Positions 1 to 6,606 of a stretch of DNA of 19,909 bases are shown piece by piece. This DNA comes from Prevotellaceae bacterium (GTDB lineage Bacteria > Bacteroidota > Bacteroidia > Bacteroidales > UBA932), in contig JAIRKV010000064.1 in the NCBI GenBank assembly GCA_031259935.1, forward strand, positions 1 to 19,909, in the 5' to 3' direction. Within the stretch, counting starts at the first letter, position 1, and each line of letters starts with the position of its first letter. The notes below the pieces were generated by a model. That model made no database searches, was not told where the DNA came from, and saw only the letters and a list, made by a program, of their open reading frames with translations. A program made the position numbers and the translations under genes.

Positions 1-1244
1 ATGATACACTGGTATTTGTTAATTTGCAATCCGTTGGTTGTAGATGCTATAAGCGGATTTGGAGATGTTCCCAGCGCCATTATTACAACATCTGTTTCGA
101 TATTAAATTCCGAATTTAGAATGACAACAGGACTGCGCCGTCCGGATGAATCAGGTTCGCCCAGTTCGCAACGCACACAGCGAATTGCTTTAACCCAGCC
201 TTTTTCATCTCCGAGTATTTCTACGGGATTTGTAAGCATATTAAAATTTATTCCTTCTTCTTTTGCATGAATAACTTCTTCGCGCCGCGCCGGCAATTCT
301 GTTTCGGTACGGCGATACGCAACCGTAACTTCTGAACCTAATCGCAAGGCTGTTCGCGCTGCATCCATTGCAACATTTCCGCCGCCGACTACAACCGCTT
401 TTCTTCCTGCATAAACAGGCGTATCGTAATTTTTGTCAAATGCTTTCATGAGATTTGCACGGGTTAAAAATTCGTTTGCCGACATTACTCCATTTAAATT
501 TTCACCCTGTATGTTCATAAATTTGGGCAATCCTGCTCCCGTGCCTATAAAAACAGCATCGAATTTTTCTTCATCAAGCAACTGATCTATAGTAAGCGTG
601 CGACCGATTATTACATTTGTTTCTATTTGTACTCCTATTTTTTTGAGATTCTCTATTTCGTGAGCGACAACTGTTTTTTTAGGCAAACGAAATTCGGGAA
701 TTCCATAAGCCAACACTCCGCCCGTTTCGTGTAATGCTTCAAAAATGGTAACGCCATAGCCGATTTTGGCAAGATCGTAAGCGCAGGTTAATCCTGCCGG
801 ACCGCTGCCTATAACTGCTATTTGTTTTCCGTTACTTTGCGCTTTTTCGAGAAAACTCAAATTGTTTTCTCGAGACCAGTCGGCAATAAAGCGTTCAAGT
901 TTCCCGATTGCAACAGGTTCGTTTTTTATGCCTAAAATACATGAACCTTCGCATTGAGTTTCTTGAGGACATACGCGTCCGCATACAGCAGGAAGACTGC
1001 TGTACCGTGCTACAATTTCGGCAGACTGTGCAAAATTGTTTTTTGCAATCTGATAAATAAATCCGGGAATATCAATATTTACCGGGCAATCGTTTACGCA
1101 ACGGGGATTTTTGCAATTTAAACATCGCGATGCTTCAAGTATTGCTTCGTCGGCAGAATAGCCGTAACATACTTCGTCAAAATTTGTTATACGCATTTTT
1201 GCATCTTGTTCGCGAGCATGAATGCGAGGAATTTTATTTGCCAT
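1..1244 (-). CDS. nfnB: NfnB/GltA-type NADPH-dependent FeS flavoprotein, large subunit (3' end cut by window edge)
   Basis: Large subunit of an NADH-dependent ferredoxin:NADP+ oxidoreductase, a family often annotated as glutamate synthase small subunit (GltA/GltD). Cytoplasmic. About 414 residues are visible, reading off the window at position 1; the family is usually around 460, so the C-terminus is missing. Seen in the translation: an N-terminal 4Fe-4S set C41, C44, C49, C53, a second set C88, C92, C98, C102, the FAD-binding GSGPAG at 146-151, and a second Rossmann motif GGGNVAMDAA near residue 285. The ATG at 1244 begins MANKIPRIHAREQDAKMR and lies 23 bp after the stop of the NfnA-like gene, so the two are probably one transcript. 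That pairing, and the lack of a GltB large subunit nearby, favour Nfn over true glutamate synthase. The NfnB-versus-GltD choice is inference; the family is certain. Confidence 0.9.
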   Translation of the reverse strand, partial: MANKIPRIHAREQDAKMRITNFDEVCYGYSADEAILEASRCLNCKNPRCVNDCPVNIDIPGFIYQIAKNNFAQSAEIVARYSSLPAVCGRVCPQETQCEGSCILGIKNEPVAIGKLERFIADWSRENNLSFLEKAQSNGKQIAVIGSGPAGLTCAYDLAKIGYGVTIFEALHETGGVLAYGIPEFRLPKKTVVAHEIENLKKIGVQIETNVIIGRTLTIDQLLDEEKFDAVFIGTGAGLPKFMNIQGENLNGVMSANEFLTRANLMKAFDKNYDTPVYAGRKAVVVGGGNVAMDAARTALRLGSEVTVAYRRTETELPARREEVIHAKEEGINFNMLTNPVEILGDEKGWVKAIRCVRCELGEPDSSGRRSPVVILNSEFNIETDVVIMALGTSPNPLIASTTNGLQINKYQCI

Positions 1245-1267
1245 ATTAGTGATTAATATTTTAGATT

Positions 1268-2113
1268 TTAATTAAAACATTTGCAATTTGCCTGCTGTTC
1301 CTGATTTTTATACATTGTCTGACGGCGTAATGCTTCGTCAAAATCAACAAGATGTCCATCAAATTCGGGTCCATCAACGCAAGTAAATTTTGTTTTACCG
1401 CCTATATTTACTCGACATGCGCCGCACATTCCCGTGCCATCAACCATAATAGAATTGAGGCTTACTGTAGTTTTTATACTGTATTTTTTTGTGGCAAGCG
1501 CAACAAATTTCATCATTATCATAGGTCCGATAGCAATAATCTCATCATATTTTTTCTTTTGGTTGATAATTAAATCTTCCAGCATGTCGGTAACCAAACC
1601 TTTGAATCCATAACTACCATCGTCGGTTGTTGCAAATACATTTTCGGCAAAAAATTTCATTTCATTTTCAAAAATCATCATACTTTTGGTTTTTGCTCCT
1701 ATTATTACATCTGGTTTTACTTTATGCATACTTAACCATTTAACTTGCGGATATACAGGCGCACTGCCTAATCCGCCTGCTATAAATAAGATTTTTTTTG
1801 AGTTTAACTGTTCATCCGAATATTTTATAAATTCAGATGGATTCCCAAGAGGACCAGTAATATCGCTAATATATTCACCCTGATTTTTTTCGCAAATTTT
1901 TTTGCTTGATGCACCCAACACCTGTACAACAAGAGTTACCGTACCTTTGTCTTTATCAAAATCGCAAATAGTAAGCGGAATTCGTTCGCCCTGCTCGTGT
2001 GTGCGTACAATGACAAACTGACCGGGAAGCGCCGATTTTGCTATATATGGAGCAATAACATCCATGCAAAATATATTTTCCGCAATGTTTTTTTTTGTTT
2101 CTATTTTATACAT
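1268..2113 (-). CDS. nfnA: NfnA: ferredoxin-NADP+ reductase-type FAD/NAD-binding [2Fe-2S] subunit
   Basis: Small subunit of the bifurcating NADH-dependent ferredoxin:NADP+ oxidoreductase; the same family is annotated as sulfide dehydrogenase SudB or dihydroorotate dehydrogenase electron-transfer subunit. The 281 residues are full length. Seen: FAD-binding motif R44-I-P-L-T near 42-50, NAD-binding glycine-rich AGGLGSAPVYP at 112-122, GPMIMMK at 196-202, and a C-terminal [2Fe-2S] site with D225, C230, C233 and C245. The Asp-plus-three-Cys arrangement is typical of NfnA rather than of PyrK. The start at 2113 lies about 20 bp after a TAnnTTTG promoter box. The partner nfnB follows 23 bp downstream. 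Known role: couples NADH and reduced ferredoxin oxidation to NADP+ reduction, balancing redox carriers in anaerobes. A few extra Cys and Gln residues at the very C-terminus (QEQQANCKCFN) are poorly explained. Confidence 0.9.
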   Translation of the reverse strand: MYKIETKKNIAENIFCMDVIAPYIAKSALPGQFVIVRTHEQGERIPLTICDFDKDKGTVTLVVQVLGASSKKICEKNQGEYISDITGPLGNPSEFIKYSDEQLNSKKILFIAGGLGSAPVYPQVKWLSMHKVKPDVIIGAKTKSMMIFENEMKFFAENVFATTDDGSYGFKGLVTDMLEDLIINQKKKYDEIIAIGPMIMMKFVALATKKYSIKTTVSLNSIMVDGTGMCGACRVNIGGKTKFTCVDGPEFDGHLVDFDEALRRQTMYKNQEQQANCKCFN

Positions 2114-2132
2114 AAGTTCTGCAAAATTTCGA

Positions 2133-2140
2133 CAAAGGTA
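2133..2140 (-). promoter_or_regulatory. Bacteroidota -7 box upstream of nfnA
   Basis: Minus-strand TACCTTTG matches the TAnnTTTG consensus exactly and lies about 20 bp before the nfnA start. A TTTG 16 bp further upstream is a suboptimally spaced -33 candidate. The predicted 5' UTR is very short. Confidence 0.6.
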
Positions 2141-2246
2141 ATATTTATATTAAAACCAAATGAAAATTACAATAAAAAAACATTAAAAAATAGTTTCTTA
2201 AAAAACAAACAATATATTGACTGTTAATAATTTATGAATAAAAACA

Positions 2247-2278
2247 TTTGTATAAAATTGCAGGAATTACTAACTTTA
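2247..2278 (+). promoter_or_regulatory. Promoter of a candidate non-coding RNA
   Basis: TTTG at 2247-2250, a 20-bp spacer, then TAACTTTA at 2271-2278, which is seven of eight positions of TAnnTTTG. The spacing fits the Bacteroidota primary sigma factor. No credible gene starts downstream before the terminator at 2505-2539. Confidence 0.5.
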
Positions 2279-2284
2279 CAGTCA

Positions 2285-2539
2285 AAAAACAGGAAAATTA
2301 TGTAAGGAAAATTACAGGGAAAATCAATCGCCAAATGTCATATTGATAGACAGTCGGAGCGTAAAAAGTACTCACATTGGAGGCGAACAGAACAGATAGG
2401 CAATTTCCAAATATTTTCATTACAGTCGTTTTTATAAACAGGAAAATAATATGAAAAAAATAAGGCAGGACTGGATTTTGACAAAATTAAACATGCAAAA
2501 CCGGCTGTCTGAAAAACCAGACAGGACTTTTTTATTTTT
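2285..2539 (+). ncRNA. Candidate small non-coding RNA (~250 nt), family unrecognised
   Basis: This stretch lies in the 574-bp gap between the divergent nfnA and mqnA genes. It is bracketed by a well-spaced promoter (2247-2278) and a strong intrinsic terminator (2505-2539) on the same strand. The only reading frame, at 2451, runs straight through the terminator stem, so a protein is unlikely. Local structure includes a TGTC/GACA hairpin near 2337-2353 and CTC/GAG pairing near 2371-2382. I looked for tmRNA, RNase P, SRP RNA, 5S rRNA and common riboswitch signatures and saw none. Bacteroidota 6S-type RNA is possible, but I cannot show it. The boundaries are inferred from the promoter and terminator only. 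Confidence 0.4.
2501..2539 (+). terminator. Intrinsic terminator of the candidate ncRNA
   Basis: Perfect 7-bp stem CTGTCTG (2505-2511) and CAGACAG (2518-2524) with a six-base A-rich loop, followed by a T-rich tract at 2528-2539. The other strand has no comparable T-run, so it acts on plus-strand transcripts. The next gene, mqnA, has its own promoter downstream. Confidence 0.75.
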
Positions 2540-2651
2540 CAACAAATTCAAATCAACAAAATATATTAAATACGATACTGCTAAAATCATGCAAATGAAA
2601 TACATTTCAAAGTTTCTAACTCATAGATTTTTTATTTTGAAACAAAGTCAT

Positions 2652-2659
2652 TACCTTTG
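2652..2659 (+). promoter_or_regulatory. Bacteroidota -7 box upstream of mqnA
   Basis: TACCTTTG is a perfect TAnnTTTG match 28 bp before the mqnA ATG. A run of T residues about 18-19 bp upstream could serve as a weak -33 element. Confidence 0.6.
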
Positions 2660-2687
2660 CAAACTGTAAACAGTTTTAATGTAAAAT

Positions 2688-3446
2688 ATGTCAAAGATAA
2701 AAGTTTCTGCAATATCATATCTCAATACCGTTCCGTTTATTTACGGATTGCAGAATTCATCAATATTACCAAAAATCGATATTATTTTTGATGTGCCGTC
2801 AATCTGTGCAAAACGACTGCAAAACAATACAGCCGACATAGGCATTGTGCCTGTTGCCATAATTCCTTCGTTGCCTCAATATCATATAATAAGCAATTTT
2901 TGTATAGGCACAAAAGGAAAAGTGCGAACCGTTGCTCTGTTTTCAAATTCAGATATCGACAAAATAAAAACAATATATTTGGATAAAGACTCGCGCACAT
3001 CGGCATTGCTGGTGCAAATTTTGGCGCATAAATACTGGAAAATAAAGCCTGAATTTAAACCGCTTGAGATTTTAAATTATAATGAAGAAAATACGGGATA
3101 CATGCTTATCGGCGATAAGGCTTTTGAAGCTGAAAACAGTTTTGCATATTCGTTTGATTTGGGCAACGAATGGTATAAATTCAAAAAAATGCCGTTTGTG
3201 TTTGCAACATGGACAGCCAACAAAAAATTGGACGAAAGTTTTTTACATGAATTTAATGCTGCGCTTGCTTTCGGCATCAGCAATATCAGACATGCCGTAG
3301 AAATGCAAAGTAACGGTATAGATAAAAAAACGGCAATAAAATATTTTAAAAAAAACATAAGTTTTGAATTTGATTCGCTGAAACGACAGGGTTTGACCGA
3401 ATTTTGGAACCTCGCACTCGAAGAAATAAAGCACGACCGAGTCTGA
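2688..3446 (+). CDS. mqnA: Chorismate dehydratase MqnA (futalosine pathway of menaquinone synthesis)
   Basis: Catalyses dehydration of chorismate to 3-[(1-carboxyvinyl)oxy]benzoate, the first step of the futalosine route to menaquinone. Cytoplasmic, with a periplasmic-binding-protein-like fold. The 252 residues are family length. Seen: N-terminal VSAISYLNTVPF at 6-17, DIGIVPVA at 50-57, LDKDSRTS at 98-105 (the conserved SRTS substrate loop), YMLIGDKA at 138-145 and the FDLGNEW...PFVFATW region at 156-175. The ATG sits 28 bp after a TAnnTTTG box. corA follows after 69 bp on the same strand without an obvious promoter of its own, so the two may be cotranscribed. Other mqn genes are not in the window, so the pathway is inferred from this gene alone. 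Confidence 0.9.
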   Translation: MSKIKVSAISYLNTVPFIYGLQNSSILPKIDIIFDVPSICAKRLQNNTADIGIVPVAIIPSLPQYHIISNFCIGTKGKVRTVALFSNSDIDKIKTIYLDKDSRTSALLVQILAHKYWKIKPEFKPLEILNYNEENTGYMLIGDKAFEAENSFAYSFDLGNEWYKFKKMPFVFATWTANKKLDESFLHEFNAALAFGISNIRHAVEMQSNGIDKKTAIKYFKKNISFEFDSLKRQGLTEFWNLALEEIKHDRV

Positions 3447-3515
3447 TGACTGTCTAAAATCATGCTGCAATAATGCAAAATTAACAGAAAGTACAAACTC
3501 AAAAAATAAAAAATC

Positions 3516-4466
3516 ATGTTTTCCATTTACTATAAAACACAAAATAATATAACGCAAAGCACAGATATAAAAATTCTGCAAAAATTAGACTGTAAGGATA
3601 TTATCTGGATTGACCTGAACGACCCTGCAGGCGACGAAAAACGCGAAGTAGAAATATTTCTGGGAACTGAAATTCAAAGTCGTGCACAAGCCGAAGAAAT
3701 AGAAAGTACATCTCGATATTTTGAAACGGAAAACGCAATTTTTGCCAATACAAATTTTCTCATTTCTCAGCCTGAATCTTTTATCTACGACACCGTTTCG
3801 TTTACACTGTGCAAAAACATGCTGATAACGCTGCACAATTCGGATTTGAGAACGCTTACCGAAACAGGCCGCAAACTGCAACGAAATCAGCAACCTGTTC
3901 CTACCGGATTTCATTTAATGATTGCAATACTCGAACAGCGAATCGACCTTGATGCCGATATGATTGAAGGCATAGCAAAAGAAATTGCATACATGAGCAA
4001 ACAAACAGGTTTGGGCGAAAAGGTTGATGAAGAACAACTGCTTTATATAAATCAAATGCAGGAAAATACAATGCTTATACGCGAAAATATTATCGATAAA
4101 CAGCGAGTACTTTCAAGCATACTGCGAAGTAATAAATTTCCACACGATTTGTATCAAAAACTGAATTTTATGATTAAAGATATAAACTCGCTGATAAATC
4201 ATACCGATTTCAGTTTCGAACGTTTGGAATATCTGCAAAATACCTTACTCGGTCTTATCAACATCGAACAAAACAAAATCATAAAAATATTTACTGTTGC
4301 AACAGTCATATTTGCGCCGCCCACGCTTATTGCCAGCATATACGGAATGAATTTCAAATCTATTCCCGAGTTCGACTGGATATTGGGCTATCCGTTTGCA
4401 ATAGGACTTATGATTACCGTGTCGCTGATAATTTTATGGTATTTCCGAAAGAAAAAATGGCTGTAA
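3516..4466 (+). CDS. corA: CorA-family divalent metal (Mg2+/Co2+) transporter
   Basis: Inner-membrane pentameric channel for Mg2+, possibly also Co2+ or Ni2+. The 316 residues are family length. The large cytoplasmic N-terminal region (1-255) includes the long helical stalk, with EQRIDLDADMIEGIAKEI near 140-157. It is followed by two C-terminal membrane segments, about 256-275 and 290-310. The signature YGMN is at 276-279 at the end of the first segment, and the short tail FRKKKWL is typical. The loop after YGMN (FKSIPEFDWILGY) has the acidic E285 and D287 expected at the pore mouth. It lies 69 bp after mqnA and 133 bp before the DUF805 gene. Metal specificity cannot be told from the sequence. 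Confidence 0.93.
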   Translation: MFSIYYKTQNNITQSTDIKILQKLDCKDIIWIDLNDPAGDEKREVEIFLGTEIQSRAQAEEIESTSRYFETENAIFANTNFLISQPESFIYDTVSFTLCKNMLITLHNSDLRTLTETGRKLQRNQQPVPTGFHLMIAILEQRIDLDADMIEGIAKEIAYMSKQTGLGEKVDEEQLLYINQMQENTMLIRENIIDKQRVLSSILRSNKFPHDLYQKLNFMIKDINSLINHTDFSFERLEYLQNTLLGLINIEQNKIIKIFTVATVIFAPPTLIASIYGMNFKSIPEFDWILGYPFAIGLMITVSLIILWYFRKKKWL

Positions 4467-4599
4467 AATAATATTTTTGAAAAATAAATACAAACAATGC
4501 AAAGAAATGCTGAAATATACAAAAATTAAAACATTGCAAACACATTGGAATTGAAACCAAATTTAAAAGTTGTGCGCGACACGAATAAGCGTTAAAATT

Positions 4600-5088
4600 A
4601 TGTTTTTTGATATATTGGAAAATCCCGTATTCACAAAAGAAGGCAGAATTGAACGGAAAAAATATACATATTTCTTCGCAGCGGGAATCCTGTATGCAAT
4701 TTTGCTTACAGCATCTCGGATTTTGTTTCCCAATTTTTATCTGCCCGAATTTATTGAGAAAGAAAAATATTATATGGAGATTCTTGGACTTTTAATATAT
4801 TCGCCGTTTCTTATTCTTGTAGCAAAATCAGTTCAACGATGCCACGATTTGGGCGTAAACGGTTTTTATCAGTTAATACCATTCTTTTTCTTATTTATGC
4901 TTTTCATTAAAGGACAAAACTGTCCGAATAAATATGGCAAAAATCCATTAAAAGAAGACACGGATAAAATAACATTATTAAACAGAGGCACGGTATCAGT
5001 TACAATAAACAAAACTCTTACTTTCAAAGCGTTTTTGGTACTTTTGGCATTCTTGCTGTTTATTATTACTGTATTTTTGTTGATTTAA
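4600..5088 (+). CDS. DUF805 family membrane protein
   Basis: Small integral membrane protein of the DUF805 family; molecular role unknown. From the ATG at 4600 it has 162 residues. An upstream in-frame TTG at 4570 would add ten residues (MCATRISVKI) that do not resemble the family N-terminus, so I reject it. Seen: the family motif EGRIERKKY at 14-22, a first hydrophobic segment at about 24-44, a second at 59-76, the conserved RCHDLGVNGFY at 80-90 followed by LIPFFFLFMLFIKG, and PNKYGKNP at 109-116. There is an extra C-terminal hydrophobic segment at 142-162, beyond the usual DUF805 core. A repeat patchwork begins 15 bp after the stop, and no terminator is evident. Confidence 0.85.
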   Translation: MFFDILENPVFTKEGRIERKKYTYFFAAGILYAILLTASRILFPNFYLPEFIEKEKYYMEILGLLIYSPFLILVAKSVQRCHDLGVNGFYQLIPFFFLFMLFIKGQNCPNKYGKNPLKEDTDKITLLNRGTVSVTINKTLTFKAFLVLLAFLLFIITVFLLI

Positions 5089-5103
5089 ATGTAAAAAAAT
5101 ATT

Positions 5104-5240
5104 TCTCGCTCCTTAATAAATATTGAAATCATTGATTATAAATGCAAATTATCGAATAAAAATACCGTGTTTTACGTACATACAGGCTAAAAGTCGGCAA
5201 AACAGGAGCAGGTTTTTTTCTTTTATGTCGTCATTGCGAA
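5104..5240 (+). repeat. Half of a MITE-like element, inverted copy of 15781-15930
   Basis: Starts with a degenerate terminal repeat (CTCGCTCCTTA) and runs to CGTCATTGCGAA. It aligns over its length with the reverse complement of 15781-15930: the block around CGTGTTTTACGTACATACA (5166-5184) is exact, and substitutions and small gaps occur elsewhere. No matching distal end of the element is visible nearby, so it is probably a truncated copy, or one split by the repeats that follow. No coding potential. Confidence 0.7.
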
Positions 5241-5262
5241 GAATGAAATAATAAAACACAAA

Positions 5263-5554
5263 AACCTTATTTCCACCTTATTTCAAATACAAAACAACCT
5301 TAGTAGCAAAAGATAATACACACTCGCCAACCTTATTACCTTATTGTTCATTTGTTTCCTGCATCCCGACGGGATGCATCGCTCGGTAGAAATTTCATAA
5401 CAACCAAAGGTTACGTGCGGAGCAGCGGCGGTTTTTCAAGTCATCTGCGGTAACCCGCACGTGATGCACAAAGAGATGTTGTTTCTACCGAGCGACGCAT
5501 TCCTAATGGAATGCGAATAAGCAAATCAGGGAGCGCAGCGAAGAAAGACACACA
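5263..5554 (+). repeat. Tandem palindromic repeat unit, copy 1 of 3 (~292 bp)
   Basis: The unit has an ACCTTA-rich linker (5263-5360) and a palindromic core (5361-5515). The core arms, CGCTCGGTAGAAA near 5379-5391 and TTTCTACCGAGCG at 5482-5494, each carry an outer mini-hairpin: GCATCCCGACGGGATGC on the left and GCATTCCTAATGGAATGC on the right. The inner part contains a second pairing, CGTGCGG with CCGCACG. There is no open reading frame of note. It looks like a non-autonomous, structure-forming dispersed repeat; function unknown. Confidence 0.8.
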
Positions 5555-5838
5555 AACCTTATTTCTACCTTATTTCAAATACAAAACAACCTTAGTAGCA
5601 AAAGATAATACACACTCGCCAACCTTATTACCTTATTGTTCATTTATTTCCTGCATCCCGGCGGGATGCATCGCTCGGTAGAAATTTCTCAACCAAAGGT
5701 TACGTGCGGAGCAGCGGCGGTTTTTCAAGTCATCTGCGATAACTCGCACGTGCTGCATAAAGAGATATAGTTTTTACCGAAATTTTGTCCCTAACGGGAC
5801 AAATCTCTTTGCAAAAAAATGAAATAACGAACCACAAA
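5555..5838 (+). repeat. Tandem palindromic repeat unit, copy 2 of 3 (~284 bp, divergent 3' end)
   Basis: The linker and left arm are nearly identical to copy 1. From about 5771 the right arm differs: after TTTTTACCGA it continues into a different mini-hairpin, TTTGTCCCTAACGGGACAAA at 5785-5804. The long CTCGGTAGAAA/TTTCTACCGAG pairing is therefore shortened in this copy. Confidence 0.8.
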
Positions 5839-6117
5839 AACCTTATTTCCACCTTATTTCAAAAGCAAAACAACCTTAGTAGCAAAAGATAACACACACA
5901 TCTTCAACCTTATTACCTTATTGTTCATTTATTTCCTGCATCCCGGCGGGATGCATCGCTCGGTAGAATTTCATCGCAACCAAAGGTTACGTGCGGAGCA
6001 GCGGCGGTTTTTTAAGTCATTTGCAGTAACCCGCACGTGCTGCATAAAGAGATGTCGTTTCTACCGAGCGACGCATTCCTAATGGAATGCGAATAAGCAA
6101 ATCAAGGAGCGCAGCGG
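5839..6117 (+). repeat. Tandem palindromic repeat unit, copy 3 of 3 (~279 bp, interrupted by insertion)
   Basis: Same layout as copy 1, with an intact right arm (TTTCTACCGAGCGACGC near 6058-6074) and the GCATTCCTAATGGAATGC hairpin. It ends in GGAGCGCAGCGG, where the 130-bp element at 6118-6247 is inserted. The tail (CGCAGCGGCTTAAATAA) resumes after that element. Confidence 0.8.
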
Positions 6118-6247
6118 CCAGAGTCAACGCATTTAATTTTATAACAACCTTATTATAAGTATTTTACAATCGGAAATTTTAGAAAAATCTCATTTTGTAA
6201 TGCCTTGATTATAAGCATTATATGTTATTTTAATGCGTTGACCCTGG
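6118..6247. mobile_element. 130-bp MITE with 8-bp target-site duplication
   Basis: Terminal inverted repeats are CCAGAGTCAACGCATTTAA (6118-6136) and, read inward from 6247, CCAGGGTCAACGCATTAAA; they differ at two of 19 positions. It is flanked on both sides by CGCAGCGG (6110-6117 and 6248-6255), a clear 8-bp direct repeat. Removing the element and one CGCAGCGG restores a continuous copy-3 tail. The AT-rich interior has no reading frame, so it must move in trans. The transposase family is not identifiable from the window. Confidence 0.8.
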
Positions 6248-6295
6248 CGCAGCGGCTTAAATAATTTAAATATTTAAAGTACGAAAAGGCAAAGC

Positions 6296-6384
6296 AAAAC
6301 GATTACCGATGAATTTTAAAACGATAACTATCGTTTGAGGAAAAGATAACTATCGTTTTGACAAAAGACGGTTATCGTTTGCAG
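6296..6384. repeat. 22-bp tandem repeat, four copies
   Basis: Units start at 6296, 6318, 6341 and 6363 (22, 23, 22 and 22 bp). Each begins AAAA(C/G) and contains a variant of GATAACTATCGTTT. Copies 2 and 3 are closest; copies 1 and 4 are degenerate. The second unit contains the near-palindrome AAACGATAACTATCGTTT. There are no spacers, so it is not a CRISPR array. It sits 220-310 bp upstream of the rplY promoter. Confidence 0.7.
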
Positions 6385-6401
6385 AAAAGGCGGCGAGGAA
6401 T

Positions 6402-6420
6402 CAGGGTCAACGCATTAAAA
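6402..6420. repeat. Solo terminal repeat of the 130-bp MITE family
   Basis: CAGGGTCAACGCATTAAAA matches the inward-read right end of the element at 6118-6247 base for base, then diverges. No inverted partner is visible downstream before rplY. It may be the remnant of a decayed or recombined copy. Confidence 0.6.
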
Positions 6421-6466
6421 AATGTACAAATAGGCGGTTGTTAACAATTTGGCTGTTTTGTTGTTA

Positions 6467-6532
6467 AAATAAGGTGGAAATAAGGTTTTTGTGTGTGTTC
6501 GTCATTGCGAGCGAAGCGAAGCAATGATGAAC
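6467..6532. repeat. Inverted linker block plus REP-like hairpin
   Basis: Positions 6467-6493 are the exact 27-bp reverse complement of 5257-5283, the start of the tandem-repeat linker. Immediately after lies a hairpin, GTTCGTCATTGC (6497-6508) pairing with GCAATGATGAAC (6521-6532) with one mismatch. The same CGTCATTGCGA word occurs at 5229-5239, 15634-15644 and, inverted, at 15782-15792. The repeat patchwork is therefore bracketed by oppositely oriented ends. Confidence 0.65.
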
Positions 6533-6606
6533 AAAAACAGCGGTTAATTAGCAACTGAATAATGAATTTTCATGATAAATTCTTTTTTTATTTACAATAT
6601 TTTTTT

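Noticed and set aside
2340..2400. Possible rRNA, tmRNA, RNase P or SRP RNA fragment
   Set aside because: None of the conserved core sequences of these RNAs could be found; left as an unclassified RNA candidate.
2451..2669. A 72-residue plus-strand frame beginning MKKIRQDW between nfnA and mqnA
   Set aside because: It reads through the perfect terminator hairpin at 2505-2539 and its T-rich tract, and overlaps the mqnA promoter region; composition is AT-driven. More likely it is non-coding.
4570..4599. TTG start ten codons upstream for the DUF805 protein
   Set aside because: The extra residues do not fit the family N-terminus; the ATG at 4600 places the GRIERKKY motif at the usual distance.
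5263..6117. Possible CRISPR array, because of regular repeats
   Set aside because: Units are ~285 bp, directly adjoining and internally palindromic, with no unique spacers and no cas genes nearby.
6296..6384. Short regular repeats as a mini-CRISPR
   Set aside because: The 22-bp units are contiguous without spacers.
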